64,000 bases of DNA from Pelomonas saccharophila_A (GTDB lineage Bacteria; Pseudomonadota; Gammaproteobacteria; Burkholderiales; Burkholderiaceae_C), in assembly GCF_031458095.1 (NCBI RefSeq), contig NZ_JAVDXU010000001.1, forward strand, positions 496,001 to 560,000, read 5' to 3'. Positions 1 to 9,197 of the stretch are shown in pieces; position 1 is the first letter of the stretch; each line of letters starts with the position of its first letter. A model generated the notes under the pieces. The model was given only the letters and a program-made list of their open reading frames with translations, ran no database searches and was not told the DNA's origin. A program made the translations under genes and the position numbers.

Positions 1-384
1 AGCGGCAAGCCCGTTGTCATGGGCCGGCGCACCTGGGACTCGATCCCGGCCAGGTTCCGCCCCCTGCCCGGCCGGCGCAACCTCGTCGTCAGCCGCAGCG
101 TGAGCGAACTGCCCGGTGCCGAGGTCTTCACCAGCCTGGAAGCGGCCCTGGCCGCCTGCGCAGCCGAGCCCGAGACCTGCGTCATCGGCGGCGGCGAGAT
201 CTACGCCCTGGCCTTGCCGCGCGCTGACAGGCTGGCGCTGACCGAGGTGGATGTCGTCTTTCCCGATGCGGACCGGCATTTCCCGGCCTGGCCGCGCGAT
301 CAATTCATCGAAGCCAGCCGCGCGACGCGAAGCAGCGCCAACGGCATGCGCTTCGATTTCGTCGATTACCTACGCAAGGAATAA
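1..384 (+). CDS. folA: Dihydrofolate reductase, 3' part (cut by window start)
   Basis: This is the C-terminal three quarters of dihydrofolate reductase, the cytosolic NADPH-dependent enzyme that makes tetrahydrofolate. The frame is open from base 1 and begins inside the family motif KPVVMGRRTWDSIP, which binds cofactor. Further on, VIGGGEIYALALP matches the conserved GG(x)YxxxL stretch of the NADPH site, and the chain ends with the usual acidic beta strand and FDFVDYLRKE. The real start lies upstream of the window, so the ATG at 19 is internal. The next gene starts 5 bases after the stop. Identification is secure; the missing N-terminus is only a window effect. Confidence 0.95.
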   Translation, partial: SGKPVVMGRRTWDSIPARFRPLPGRRNLVVSRSVSELPGAEVFTSLEAALAACAAEPETCVIGGGEIYALALPRADRLALTEVDVVFPDADRHFPAWPRDQFIEASRATRSSANGMRFDFVDYLRKE

Positions 385-388
385 AACC

Positions 389-967
389 ATGTCCGGAAAA
401 GGCTTCCACGTCCACGGCCCCCACGAGCACGAGCTGGAGCATGCGGCCCACCACGAGCCCAAGGGCTTTGCCGGCAAGCTGGCCGTCATCACGGCCATCC
501 TGGCCACGGTCGGTGCCTTCTTCTCCTACACGGGCGGCGTGACCCAGGTCAACGCGGCGCTGTACAAGAACGACGCGGCCATCAAGAAGACCGAGGCCAG
601 CAACCAGTGGGCCTTCTACCAGGCCAAGAGCAGCAAACAGAACCTGTCCGAGCTGGCCCTGGACCTCAGCAACAACGAGGAACAGAAGGCCAAGTACCGC
701 GACAAGATTGCACGCTACGAGAAGGAAAAGGCCGAGATCAAGGCGAACGCCGAGAAGCTGGAGGAAGAGTCCAAGCATTTCGACGAGATGAGCGCCGAGG
801 AGATCCATCTGCATCACCGCTGGGCCCAGGCGACGACGGCCCTGCAGGTCTCCATCGCCCTGGCCGCCATCACGCTGCTGACCAAGAAGCGCTGGATGGA
901 GTGGGCGACCATCGCCGCCGGCCTCGTGGGCGTGGCCCTGGGCGGTGCGGCCTGGATGCATATCTGA
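389..967 (+). CDS. DUF4337 family membrane protein
   Basis: A 192-residue protein of the DUF4337 type, function unknown. The start at 389 was chosen because it follows the folA stop by 4 bases and opens with a His-rich head (MSGKGFHVHGPHEHELEHAAHH); an upstream in-frame ATG at 251 would overlap folA by 134 bases. One membrane segment lies near residues 26-46 and two more near the C-terminus (about 145-190). Between them is a charged, probably coiled-coil stretch with the NQWAFYQAKSSKQ motif typical of the family. Co-direction with folA suggests co-transcription, but no functional link can be inferred. Confidence 0.8.
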   Translation: MSGKGFHVHGPHEHELEHAAHHEPKGFAGKLAVITAILATVGAFFSYTGGVTQVNAALYKNDAAIKKTEASNQWAFYQAKSSKQNLSELALDLSNNEEQKAKYRDKIARYEKEKAEIKANAEKLEEESKHFDEMSAEEIHLHHRWAQATTALQVSIALAAITLLTKKRWMEWATIAAGLVGVALGGAAWMHI

Positions 968-1005
968 CGGCAGCGGCCAGGGGGTCCTCTCGCTAGGATG
1001 GGCCC

Positions 1006-1923
1006 ATGCTCAACCGCATCGACGAAGAGATCACTTTCCGCAAGCTGGAGATCCTGCTTGCCTTCCTGGAGAGCGGCAACCTCGCGCGCGCGGCTGAGCG
1101 CCTGGGCATCAGCGCCGTCAGCGTGCACCGCGCCCTGCATTCGCTGGAGACGGGCACGCGCTGCAGCCTGTTCCGCCTCGAAGGCCGCAATCTGCAGCCC
1201 ACCGACGCGGCGCATGCCCTGGCCGACGTGGCCCGCGAGGTCTTGCAGACCATGTCTCACGGCATCCGCGCCACGCGCGAGATCGCCGGCTACGCGGCCG
1301 ACCGCATCCGCATCGGCTCGCTGTATTCGCTGACCAGCGTCACCGTGCCGGCCCTCATCATGGGCCTGCGCCTGCGCAAGCCCGACATCCAGACCGAACT
1401 GGTGCTGGGCTCCAACAACGATCTGCTGCGCAAGCTGCGCGAGGGCAGCGTGGACGCCACCGTCATGGGCCATCCCGAGGGCGCCAGCGACGTCGAGTCA
1501 CAGCTGCTGTTCGAGGATGACATCTTCTTCGCCGCACCGGCCGAGTCGCCCCATGCCCGGCAGGCCGAGATCGACCTCAGCGCCTGCGCCGACGAGCGCT
1601 TCGTGTCGCTGAACGAGGGCTATGTGACCCACGACCGCTTCGTCGACGCCTTCCGCGTGGCCGGCTTCGAGCCCAACGTGGTCATGACCACCAACGACAT
1701 CTTCTCGCTGATGAATCTGGTGGGCGGCGGCATCGGCTGCACCCTGCTGCCGGGTCGTATCCGCGGCGTGCTGCCACGCAATGTGGTTCTCGTGCCGCTG
1801 CAGCCGCGCTTGCAGATGCGGCAGAAGATCAGCGTGTGCTTCCTGCGCACACGGGAGCGCGACCCCAATCTGCTGTCGCTGCTGGCCGCCTGCCGCAGCC
1901 ATGCCGCCGAACTTCAGGGTTAA
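1006..1923 (+). CDS. mdcR: LysR-family regulator of malonate catabolism, MdcR
   Basis: A 305-residue LysR-type regulator with an N-terminal winged helix-turn-helix (about residues 10-70: FRKLEILLAFLESGNLARAAERLG and the following ISAVSVHRALHSLE) and a periplasmic-binding-like effector domain. It lies just upstream of, and in the same direction as, the TRAP/mdc genes, which is why MdcR is the likely identity; the effector would be malonate or malonyl-CoA by family analogy. LysR genes are more often divergent from their targets, so the co-directional layout is mildly unusual. The gap of 117 bases to dctP would hold the operon promoter and the operator. Confidence 0.85.
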   Translation: MLNRIDEEITFRKLEILLAFLESGNLARAAERLGISAVSVHRALHSLETGTRCSLFRLEGRNLQPTDAAHALADVAREVLQTMSHGIRATREIAGYAADRIRIGSLYSLTSVTVPALIMGLRLRKPDIQTELVLGSNNDLLRKLREGSVDATVMGHPEGASDVESQLLFEDDIFFAAPAESPHARQAEIDLSACADERFVSLNEGYVTHDRFVDAFRVAGFEPNVVMTTNDIFSLMNLVGGGIGCTLLPGRIRGVLPRNVVLVPLQPRLQMRQKISVCFLRTRERDPNLLSLLAACRSHAAELQG

Positions 1924-2040
1924 CCCACAACCCTTGCGGCCGGCGTAAACATCGCCCGGCAAGGTTGATTGATCGTCAGAGGGGCCGCTCCCACACTGCG
2001 GCCGCATACCGCCCATCCAAGGCGGACTCTGGAGACACCC
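1924..2040 (+). promoter_or_regulatory. Intergenic region before the TRAP/mdc operon
   Basis: This 117-base gap between mdcR and dctP is the only non-coding space of notable size before nine tightly packed genes, so the operon promoter and MdcR operator are expected here. An AT-richer stretch (TTGATTGATCG) stands near 1965. A clear -10/-35 pair is not obvious by eye, so the assignment rests on position. Confidence 0.4.
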
Positions 2041-3051
2041 ATGACCCTGACCCGACGCGACTGGCTGGCAGCGACTGCCGCCGCAACCGCCTGGCCCACC
2101 GCCTTCGCCCAGGCCGGCAGCCTGAAGATCTCCCACCAATTCCCCAGCGGCACGCTGGAACAAGGCGATTTCCGCGACCGGCTGTGCCGCAAGTTCGCCG
2201 CCGAGGTCGAGAAGCGCAGCAACGGCGCGCTGAAGGCCTCGGTCTATCCCGGCTCGTCTTTGATGAAGACCAATGCCCAGTTCTCGGCCCTGCGCAAGGG
2301 CGCCCTGGACATGAGCCTGGTGCCGCTGTCCTATGCCGGCGGCGAGGTGGCCGAGACCAATGCCGGCCTGATGCCGGCCCTGGTGCCCAGCTACGAGCAG
2401 GGCGCGGCCTGGAAGACGGCCGAGGTCGGCAAGCTGCTGTCCAAAGTGCTGGACGACAAGGGCGTGCTCATCGTCAGCTGGGTCTGGCAGGCCGGCGGCG
2501 TGGCCAGCCGCGCCCGCCCGCTGGTGACGCCCGACGACGCCAAGGGCCTGAAGGTGCGCGGCGGCAGCCGCGAGATGGACATGATGTTGAAGCAGGCCGG
2601 TGCCTCCGTCATCACGCTTCCCTCCAACGAGATCTATGCCGCCATGCAGACCGGCGCCATGGACGCGGCCATGACCTCGTCCACCAGCTTCATCTCCTTC
2701 AAGCTGGAGGAGATCGCCAAGCACCTGACCTCGGGCCGCCAGCGCACCTACTGGTTCATGTTCGAGCCGCTGATGATCTCCAAGGAGGTCTTCAACAAGC
2801 TGCCCAAGGCCCAGCAGGACATCGTCATGGCCGTCGGCGCCGAGATGGAAGTCTTTGCCCGCGACGCCGCCAAGGCCGACGACAAGGCCGCCGCCGACAT
2901 CTATGCCAAGGCCGGCGCCAAGGTCTATGACATGGACGAGCCGACGCTGAAGAAGTGGCAGGCCATCGCACGCGACACGGCGTGGAAGGACTTCGGCGAG
3001 AAGAACGAATCCTGCGCCGCCATCCTCAAGGCTGCGCAGAAGCTGCTCTGA
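2041..3051 (+). CDS. dctP: TRAP transporter substrate-binding protein (DctP type), probably for malonate
   Basis: A 336-residue periplasmic solute-binding protein of the TRAP DctP family. It starts with a twin-arginine-like leader (LTRRDWLAATAAATA, cleavage after AFAQA). The body shows family features: ISHQFPSGT at the start, the RSNGALKASVYPGSSL region, and VTPDDAKGLKVRGGSREMD in the middle, where the Arg usually contacts a substrate carboxylate. It is followed by DctQ and DctM and then by malonate decarboxylase, so malonate is the likely ligand, as in MatPQM systems of rhizobia. The ATG at 2041 is preferred over 1969 because it begins directly with the leader. Confidence 0.88.
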   Translation: MTLTRRDWLAATAAATAWPTAFAQAGSLKISHQFPSGTLEQGDFRDRLCRKFAAEVEKRSNGALKASVYPGSSLMKTNAQFSALRKGALDMSLVPLSYAGGEVAETNAGLMPALVPSYEQGAAWKTAEVGKLLSKVLDDKGVLIVSWVWQAGGVASRARPLVTPDDAKGLKVRGGSREMDMMLKQAGASVITLPSNEIYAAMQTGAMDAAMTSSTSFISFKLEEIAKHLTSGRQRTYWFMFEPLMISKEVFNKLPKAQQDIVMAVGAEMEVFARDAAKADDKAAADIYAKAGAKVYDMDEPTLKKWQAIARDTAWKDFGEKNESCAAILKAAQKLL

Positions 3052-3058
3052 GGCCGCC

Positions 3059-3634
3059 ATGAGCCACGGTTTTGAAATGCAGCCGGCGGTGGTGGCCGGT
3101 ATCGACCCCGACACACCCGCGCTGCTGCGGCCCGTCGCTCGGGCCTTGAACTTCGTCAACCACGCCATGGTGGTGCTCGGCATGCTGGCCCTGCTGGTGG
3201 CCTCCTGCGTGCTGACCTACAGCGTCGTGTCGCGCTATGTGATGAAGGCGTCGACCGACTGGCAGGACGAGGCCGCCGTGTTCTGCCTGGTTGGCGCCAC
3301 CTTTCTGTGCGGCGCCTTCGTGCAGGCGCTGCGCGGCCATGTCGGCATCGAGGCCATGGCCGGCCTGCTGCCGCGCTCCGTCAACCGCCTGCGCGTGGCC
3401 CTCGTGGACCTGATGTGCACCGCCTTCTGCGCCTTCTTCGCCTGGAAGTCCTGGACCCTCTTCCACGAGGCCTGGGCCGAGGGCCAGACGACCTCGTCGT
3501 CCTGGGCGCCGCCGCTGTGGATTCCCTACGGCCTGATGGCCCTGGGCATGACGCTGTTAAGCCTGCAGCTGTTGGTGCAGCTCACCGCGCGCATCAACGG
3601 CCTCTTCAAACCTGCACAAGGAGCAGCAGCATGA
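3059..3634 (+). CDS. dctQ: TRAP transporter small permease subunit (DctQ type)
   Basis: A 191-residue inner-membrane protein with four hydrophobic segments (roughly residues 30-55, 70-90, 110-135 and 150-175) and the DctQ-type SRYVMKASTDWQDEAAVFCLVGATFL stretch, of which the W-x-DE part is conserved. It works with the large DctM subunit to drive sodium- or proton-coupled uptake of the ligand delivered by DctP. It starts 7 bases after dctP stops and its last codon overlaps the dctM start as ATGA, so the three subunits are likely translated together. Confidence 0.85.
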   Translation: MSHGFEMQPAVVAGIDPDTPALLRPVARALNFVNHAMVVLGMLALLVASCVLTYSVVSRYVMKASTDWQDEAAVFCLVGATFLCGAFVQALRGHVGIEAMAGLLPRSVNRLRVALVDLMCTAFCAFFAWKSWTLFHEAWAEGQTTSSSWAPPLWIPYGLMALGMTLLSLQLLVQLTARINGLFKPAQGAAA

Positions 3635-4992
3635 GCATGCTTGTCCTCGGCTCGCTGTTCGGCGTCGTCACGCTGCTGTTCATGTTCTCGGGCGCGCCCA
3701 TCGCGTTCGCGCTCGGCAGCGTTGCGGTGCTGTTCATGGCCCTCTTCATGCCGGCCTCGGCTCTCGACACCATCACGCAGAACGTCTATGAGGAGATGGC
3801 CAGCATCACGCTGCTTTCCATACCGCTGTTCATCCTGAAGGGCGCGGCCATCGGCAAATCGCGCGCGGGCCAGGACCTTTACGCGGCCATGCATGTCTGG
3901 ATGGGCCGCATCCCCGGCGGCCTGGGCATTGCCAACGTGTTCGCCTGCGCGCTGTTCGCGGCGATGGCCGGCTCCAGCCCCGCCACCTGCTCGGCCATCG
4001 GCAGCGCCGGCATCCCCGAGATGCGCAAGCGCGGCTACTCGCCCGGCTTTGCGGCCGGCATCATCGCGGCCGGCGGCACCCTGGGCATCCTGCTGCCGCC
4101 GTCCATCACGATGATCCTGTACGCCGTGGCGGCCGAGCAGTCGCTGGGCCGGCTCTTCCTGGCCGGCATCATGCCGGGCGTGCTGCTGGTGGCGCTGTTC
4201 GCCATCTATGCAGCCTTGCGCTACCGCAAGGAATACGCGCTGGCCGAGGCCGAGTACAAGCGCAGCGGCGCCGCCTCGGCCCTGCTGGCCAACGAGAGCT
4301 TCACCAACCGCCAGAAGTTCGAGATGCTGCCGCGCGTCGTGCCCTTCGTGCTGCTGCTGATCGGCGTCATGGTGGCCCTGTATGGCGGCTTCGCGACGCC
4401 GTCCGAGACAGCCGGCCTGGGCGCCTTGCTGGCACTGGCGCTGATCGCCGTCATCTACGGCGTGTGGCGGCCCAAGGACGTTGCACCCATCCTGCAGTCG
4501 ACGCTGAAGGAGTCGACCATGCTGATGTTCATCATCGGCATGTCGCTGCTGTTCTCCTACGTGATGAGCTATCTGCACATCAGCCAGGCGACGGCGGAGT
4601 GGATCGTCGCCATGCAGCTGTCCAAGTGGGTGCTGCTGGCCGCGGTGCTGCTGATGGTCATCCTGCTGGGCTTCTTCCTGCCGCCCGTCAGCATCATCCT
4701 GATGACGGCGCCCATCATCCTGCCGCCGCTGAAGGCCGCCGGTTTCGACCTGATCTGGTTCGGCATCCTGATGACCATCGTCATGGAGACCGGCCTCATC
4801 CACCCGCCGGTGGGGCTGAACATCTTCGTCATCAAGAACATCGCGCCCGACATCGACCTGCGCGACATCATCTGGGGCGTTCTCCCCTTCGTCGTGCTGA
4901 TGCTGTTGGCGGTGCTGCTGATCTGCATCTTCCCGGGCATCGCGACGGGTCTGCCCGACCTGGTCATGGGTGTCGCCGCCAAGGCGCATTGA
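3631..4992 (+). CDS. dctM: TRAP transporter large permease subunit (DctM type)
   Basis: A 453-residue polytopic permease with about 12 hydrophobic segments. Family signatures are visible, for example AGSSPATCSAIGSAGIPEM, then GFAAGIIAAGGTLGILLPPS, and near the end PPVGLNIFVIKNI. The start is the ATG that overlaps the dctQ stop (ATGA). With DctP and DctQ it forms a tripartite carrier which here precedes malonate decarboxylase, taking the place of the MdcL/MdcM or MdcF carriers found in other mdc clusters. An alternative substrate (another dicarboxylate) cannot be excluded from sequence alone. Confidence 0.88.
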   Translation: MSMLVLGSLFGVVTLLFMFSGAPIAFALGSVAVLFMALFMPASALDTITQNVYEEMASITLLSIPLFILKGAAIGKSRAGQDLYAAMHVWMGRIPGGLGIANVFACALFAAMAGSSPATCSAIGSAGIPEMRKRGYSPGFAAGIIAAGGTLGILLPPSITMILYAVAAEQSLGRLFLAGIMPGVLLVALFAIYAALRYRKEYALAEAEYKRSGAASALLANESFTNRQKFEMLPRVVPFVLLLIGVMVALYGGFATPSETAGLGALLALALIAVIYGVWRPKDVAPILQSTLKESTMLMFIIGMSLLFSYVMSYLHISQATAEWIVAMQLSKWVLLAAVLLMVILLGFFLPPVSIILMTAPIILPPLKAAGFDLIWFGILMTIVMETGLIHPPVGLNIFVIKNIAPDIDLRDIIWGVLPFVVLMLLAVLLICIFPGIATGLPDLVMGVAAKAH

Positions 4993-5002
4993 GGAGCCGG
5001 CC

Positions 5003-6667
5003 ATGAACGCTCCCGCCTGGAATCTGCGCGACCGCCAGCGCCGCGAGCGCCTCGCGAGGGCGGCCGAAGTCGCTGGCGTGAAGGGCCGGCACGTCGCCAC
5101 CGCAGCCATCGTGCCCTTGCTCGAAGCCGTGCTGCAACCCGGCGACCGCGTCTGCCTGGAAGGCAACAACCAGAAGCAGGCCGACTTCCTGGCGCAGTCC
5201 CTGACCCAGGTCGACCCGCAGCGCGTGCGCGACCTGCATATGGTGCAGTCGGTGCTGGCCCTGCCGGAACACCTGGATGTGTTCGAGAGCGGCATCGCCA
5301 AGCGGCTCGACTTCAGCTTCTCCGGCCCCCAGGGCGCACGCCTGGCCAAGCTGGTGTCGAGCGGCGGCATCGAGATCGGCGCCATCCACACCTACCTAGA
5401 ACTCTTCGCGCGCTACTTCGTCGACCTGATGCCCAAGGTGGCCCTGGTCGCCGCGCACGCCGCGGACGCGCAAGGCAATCTCTACACGGGCCCCAACACC
5501 GAAGACACGCCGGCCATCGTCGAGGCCACGGCCTTCTCGGGCGGCATCGTCATCGCCCAGGTCAACGAGATCGTGGATGTGCTGCCGCGCATCGACATCC
5601 CGGCCGACTGGGTGGACTTCGTGGTCAAGGCGCCCCGCCCCAACCTCGTCGAGCCGCTCTTCACCCGCGACCCGGCCCAGATCAGCGAGATCCAGGTGCT
5701 GATGGCCATGATGGCCATCAAGGGCATCTATGCGGAGTACGGCGTGCAGCGCCTCAACCACGGCATCGGCTTCGACACGGCGGCCATCGAGCTGCTGCTG
5801 CCCACCTATGCCGAGTCGCTGGGGCTGAAGGGCAAGATCTGCAAGCACTGGGCGCTGAACCCGCATCCGGCGCTGATCCCGGCCATCGAGGCCGGCTGGG
5901 TCGAGTCCATCCACTCCTTCGGCTCCGAGCTGGGCATGGAGGACTACATCCGCGCCCGCTCGGACATCTTCTTCACCGGCGCCGATGGCAGCCTGCGCAG
6001 CAACCGCGCCTTCTGCCAGGCCGCCGGCCATTACGCCTGCGACCTCTTCATCGGCTCGACGCTGCAGATCGATCTGCAGGGCAACAGCTCCACCGCCACG
6101 CTGGGCCGCATCACTGGCTTTGGCGGCGCGCCCAATATGGGCGCCGACGCCCGCGGCCGCCGCCACGCCAGCCCGGCCTGGCTGAAGGCGGGTGAAGAAG
6201 CTCGCGCCGGCCGCCAGGGCGCCGCCGGCACACCGCGCGGGCAGAAGCTGGTCGTGCAGATGGTGGAGACCTTCCGCGAGCACATGCAGCCGGCCTTTGT
6301 CGAAAGCCTGGACGCCTGGACGCTGCAGCAGCAGGCCGGCATGGCCCTGCCGCCCATCATGATCTACGGCGAGGACGTGAGCCACATCCTGACCGAGGAA
6401 GGCATTGCCAACCTGCTGCTGTGCCGCAGCGACGAGGAGCGCGAGCAGGCCATCCGCGGCGTGGCCGGCTACACGGCGGTGGGCCTGGCGCGGGATGCCC
6501 GCATGGTCGAGAACCTGCGCGACCGCGGCGTCATCAGGCGGCCGGCCGATCTCGGCATCGACCCGCGCGAGGCCACGCGCAACCTGCTCGCAGCGCGCAG
6601 CATGCGCGACCTCGTGCGAGCCTCCGGCGGCCTCTACAGCCCGCCCAAGCGTTTCCGCAACTGGTGA
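5003..6667 (+). CDS. mdcA: Malonate decarboxylase alpha subunit (acetyl-S-ACP:malonate ACP transferase)
   Basis: A 554-residue cytosolic protein matching MdcA. It exchanges acetate for malonate on the thiol of the prosthetic group of the carrier subunit MdcC. The length is that of the family, and conserved blocks such as GDRVCLEGNNQKQADFL, SHILTEEGIANLLLCRS and RGVIRRPADLGID are present. The C-terminus GGLYSPPKRFRNW is the usual MdcA ending. It begins 10 bases after dctM with a GAGGAG Shine-Dalgarno and precedes mdcC by 11 bases. Identification is secure. Confidence 0.96.
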   Translation: MNAPAWNLRDRQRRERLARAAEVAGVKGRHVATAAIVPLLEAVLQPGDRVCLEGNNQKQADFLAQSLTQVDPQRVRDLHMVQSVLALPEHLDVFESGIAKRLDFSFSGPQGARLAKLVSSGGIEIGAIHTYLELFARYFVDLMPKVALVAAHAADAQGNLYTGPNTEDTPAIVEATAFSGGIVIAQVNEIVDVLPRIDIPADWVDFVVKAPRPNLVEPLFTRDPAQISEIQVLMAMMAIKGIYAEYGVQRLNHGIGFDTAAIELLLPTYAESLGLKGKICKHWALNPHPALIPAIEAGWVESIHSFGSELGMEDYIRARSDIFFTGADGSLRSNRAFCQAAGHYACDLFIGSTLQIDLQGNSSTATLGRITGFGGAPNMGADARGRRHASPAWLKAGEEARAGRQGAAGTPRGQKLVVQMVETFREHMQPAFVESLDAWTLQQQAGMALPPIMIYGEDVSHILTEEGIANLLLCRSDEEREQAIRGVAGYTAVGLARDARMVENLRDRGVIRRPADLGIDPREATRNLLAARSMRDLVRASGGLYSPPKRFRNW

Positions 6668-6678
6668 GGACGGACAAG

Positions 6679-6996
6679 ATGACCACCCCTGGCCTCGAAA
6701 TCCTGGACTACAGCTTCACCGGCACGCGTCCGGCCGGCAGCTTCATGCCCGTGCTGGTCGGCGTCGTCGGCTCCGGCAACCTGGAAGTGCTGCTGGAACC
6801 CGCGGCCGGCAGCGACTGCCGCATCCACATCGAAACCTCGGCCCGCGGCTTCGGCGCCATCTGGTCGGCCGTCGTCAGCGACTTCCACCAGCGCCACCAA
6901 CTCGCCGGCGTGTGGCTGTCCATCCACGACATGGGCGCCACGCCGGCCGTCGTCAGCCTGCGGCTGGACCAGGCCGCCCAGGAGCTGCAGCCATGA
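6679..6996 (+). CDS. mdcC: Malonate decarboxylase acyl carrier protein (delta subunit)
   Basis: A 105-residue carrier protein matching MdcC. It bears a phosphoribosyl-dephospho-CoA arm attached to a serine; Ser32 in VVGSGNLEVLLE is the expected attachment site. The arm is made by MdcB and attached by MdcG, both encoded downstream. The start has a GAGGA-like Shine-Dalgarno about 7 bases ahead, and the stop overlaps the mdcD start as ATGA. Its small size and position between mdcA and mdcD fit the family exactly. Confidence 0.94.
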   Translation: MTTPGLEILDYSFTGTRPAGSFMPVLVGVVGSGNLEVLLEPAAGSDCRIHIETSARGFGAIWSAVVSDFHQRHQLAGVWLSIHDMGATPAVVSLRLDQAAQELQP

Positions 6997-7856
6997 TCAT
7001 CTCCTATGCCGAATGCTCGGCGCGCGAGCGCCTGGCTGGAGTCGTCGATGCGGGCAGCTTCCATGAGTGGCTGCCGCCCGCGATGCGCTTGACCAGCCCC
7101 CATCTCGCCCAGTTGGGCGTGCCCTCCTCTTTCGACGACGGCGTGGCCATTGGCCGCGCAACGCTGGCTGGCAGCGAGATCTTCGTCGCCGCGCAGGAAG
7201 GCCAGTTCATGGGCGGCGGCGTCGGCGAGGTGCATGGCGCCAAGCTCGTCGGCCTCTTCAAGCGCGCGCTGCGCGACAGGCCGCGCGCCGTGCTGCTGCT
7301 GGCCGAGTCCGGCGGCGTGCGCCTGCATGAAGCCAACGCCGGCCTCATCGCCGTCTCCGAGGTCATGCGCGCCCTGCTCGACGTGCGCGCCGCCGGCATC
7401 CCGGTCATCGTGCTGATCGGCGGGGCCAATGGCTGTTTCGGCGGCATGGGCATCGTCGCGCGCTGCGCCGACCACATCGTCATGAGCGATATCGGACGCC
7501 TGGCCATGTCCGGCCCCGAGGTCATCGAGGCCTCGCATGGCGTCGAGGAATTCGATTCGCGCGACCGGGCGCTGGTCTGGCGCACCACGGGCGGCAAGCA
7601 TCGCTGGCTGAGCGGCGATTGCGATGTCCTCGTCGAGGACGACGTGACGGCCTTCCGCGCAGCGGCCATCGCGGCTCTGGATGCCGCACGGCCGGTCACG
7701 CTGGAGGCGCTGGAGGCCGAGCACGCGCGCCTGGCCGCTCGCCTGGACTTTGACGGCGCCGAGGCCATCGCGCTGTGGTCCACGCTGGGCGTGCCCGACG
7801 CGGCACAGGTGCCCGACCTCGACGTGGCCGGCGTGCTGGCCCTGGGAGCCCACTGA
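6993..7856 (+). CDS. mdcD: Malonate decarboxylase beta subunit
   Basis: A 287-residue carboxyltransferase-fold protein matching MdcD. With MdcE it decarboxylates malonyl-S-ACP to acetyl-S-ACP. The crotonase-like oxyanion stretch is visible in FMGGGVGEVHGAKLVGLF, and the LLLAESGGVRLHEANAGL and GGANGCFGGMGI motifs are typical. The start overlaps the mdcC stop and the stop overlaps the mdcE start (TGATG), pointing to coupled translation and a fixed ratio of subunits. Confidence 0.95.
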   Translation: MIISYAECSARERLAGVVDAGSFHEWLPPAMRLTSPHLAQLGVPSSFDDGVAIGRATLAGSEIFVAAQEGQFMGGGVGEVHGAKLVGLFKRALRDRPRAVLLLAESGGVRLHEANAGLIAVSEVMRALLDVRAAGIPVIVLIGGANGCFGGMGIVARCADHIVMSDIGRLAMSGPEVIEASHGVEEFDSRDRALVWRTTGGKHRWLSGDCDVLVEDDVTAFRAAAIAALDAARPVTLEALEAEHARLAARLDFDGAEAIALWSTLGVPDAAQVPDLDVAGVLALGAH

Positions 7857-8557
7857 TGGACTGGCAGACCCTGGCAACCCGGCTCTTTGGCGCCGATCAC
7901 GGCATCACGCGCGACGGCGACTGCCTGCGCGGCGAGGTCGAGTTCGACGGCCAGCCGCTGACCGTCATCGGCACCACTGATCACGCACCCATCGGCGTGC
8001 AGCTCGCGCTGGTGCAGGCCCGCGCCGTGCTCGACACCATCGCCCAGCACCCGGGCAGAGCCATCCTGCTGCTGATCGACACCCAGGGCCAGCAGCTGCG
8101 CCGCCGCGACGAGCTGCTTGGCATCAACCGCGCCATGGCTCACCTGGGCATGTGCATCGACCTCGCCCGCCGCCGCGGCCACCGCGTCATCGGCCTCGTC
8201 TACGACCAGGCGCTGTCCGGCGGTTTCATCACCTCCGGCCTCATCGCCGACGCCTGCGACGCCCTGCCCGAGGCCGAGATCCGCGTCATGCGCCTGCCGG
8301 CCATGGCGCGCGTCACCAAGCTGCCCGAGGCGCTGTTGGCCCAGCTGTCCGAGTCCAACCCGGTATTCGCGCCGGGTGTCGGCAACTATGTGGCCATGGG
8401 CGGCGTGCGCCGGCTCTGGCAGGGCGACCTGGCCCAGGCCCTGCGCGAGGCGCTGGCCGATGCGCCGACCGAGGACCGCCGTGCCGAGGACGGCGCCGCG
8501 CGCGGCGGGCGCCGCCTGGCCGCCAGCGTCGTGCAGCGCGTGCTGGATGCCGCCTGA
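7856..8557 (+). CDS. mdcE: Malonate decarboxylase gamma subunit
   Basis: A 233-residue protein matching MdcE, the partner of MdcD in the decarboxylase step. Family features include LLLIDTQGQQLRRRDELLGINRAMAHL and GHRVIGLVYDQALSGGFITSGL, the latter carrying the second oxyanion loop. The chosen ATG overlaps the mdcD stop by one base, which fits the rest of the operon; the longer upstream option at 7775 would begin inside mdcD. The last part (GGVRRLWQGDLAQALREAL) is also conserved. Confidence 0.93.
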   Translation: MDWQTLATRLFGADHGITRDGDCLRGEVEFDGQPLTVIGTTDHAPIGVQLALVQARAVLDTIAQHPGRAILLLIDTQGQQLRRRDELLGINRAMAHLGMCIDLARRRGHRVIGLVYDQALSGGFITSGLIADACDALPEAEIRVMRLPAMARVTKLPEALLAQLSESNPVFAPGVGNYVAMGGVRRLWQGDLAQALREALADAPTEDRRAEDGAARGGRRLAASVVQRVLDAA

Positions 8558-8561
8558 GGCC

Positions 8562-9197
8562 ATGACGGCTCTGCACCGCCACCAGCTCGCCCGGCTGACG
8601 CCCGCAGGCTGGCAGCGGCTGCGCAGCGGGGCCTGGGATGCCCAGGCGCAGGACTGCCTGCGTCACTGGGCCGAGCAGGGCCTGCCTGTCGTCGTCACGC
8701 GCCAACGCGACGACGACGAACACATTGCGGTCGGCCTGTGCGCGCCGCGACGCTGGAACCATCGACGGATCGCGCTGAGCGTCGAGCGCAGCGAGGTGCT
8801 GTATTTCGACGAATTCCCGCGCCTGGACCAGGTTGTCACGCAACTGCCGCAAAGCGCCCGCGCACCGACCCGCCAGCTCGCCCTGGCCTTGCAGGCCTGT
8901 GGCGCAACGGCGCGCGTCTACGGCAGCCAGGGCTGGCAGCATCTGACGGGCCTGCAGCATGTGCGCGAGGGTTCCGACCTCGACGTCTGGGTCGGCGTCG
9001 ACGGCGAGGCACAGGCCGACGCGGTGTCTGCGGCCCTGAACGCCTTCGCTTCGCCGTCGCGGCGCCTGGACGGCGAGCTGGTCTTTGCCGGCGACGCCGC
9101 CGTCGCCTGGCGGGAATGGCTGGCCTGGCGCGGCGGCCGTGCCCAGGCCCTGCTCGTGAAGAGGCTTCACGGCGCTTCGTTGGAAGCCCTGGCATGA
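8562..9197 (+). CDS. mdcG: Phosphoribosyl-dephospho-CoA transferase
   Basis: A 211-residue enzyme matching MdcG. It transfers the phosphoribosyl-dephospho-CoA arm made by MdcB onto MdcC. The nucleotidyltransferase-like active site appears as REGSDLDVWVGVD, with the Asp pair that binds metal. The chosen ATG lies 4 bases after mdcE; upstream in-frame starts would lie wholly inside mdcE. Its stop overlaps the mdcB start (ATGA). Confidence 0.92.
   Translation: MTALHRHQLARLTPAGWQRLRSGAWDAQAQDCLRHWAEQGLPVVVTRQRDDDEHIAVGLCAPRRWNHRRIALSVERSEVLYFDEFPRLDQVVTQLPQSARAPTRQLALALQACGATARVYGSQGWQHLTGLQHVREGSDLDVWVGVDGEAQADAVSAALNAFASPSRRLDGELVFAGDAAVAWREWLAWRGGRAQALLVKRLHGASLEALA

Noticed and set aside
1498..3183. 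Long minus-strand open frame opposite mdcR and dctP
   Set aside because: Its translation is Gly/His/Gln-rich without domains and it overlaps clear genes on the plus strand.
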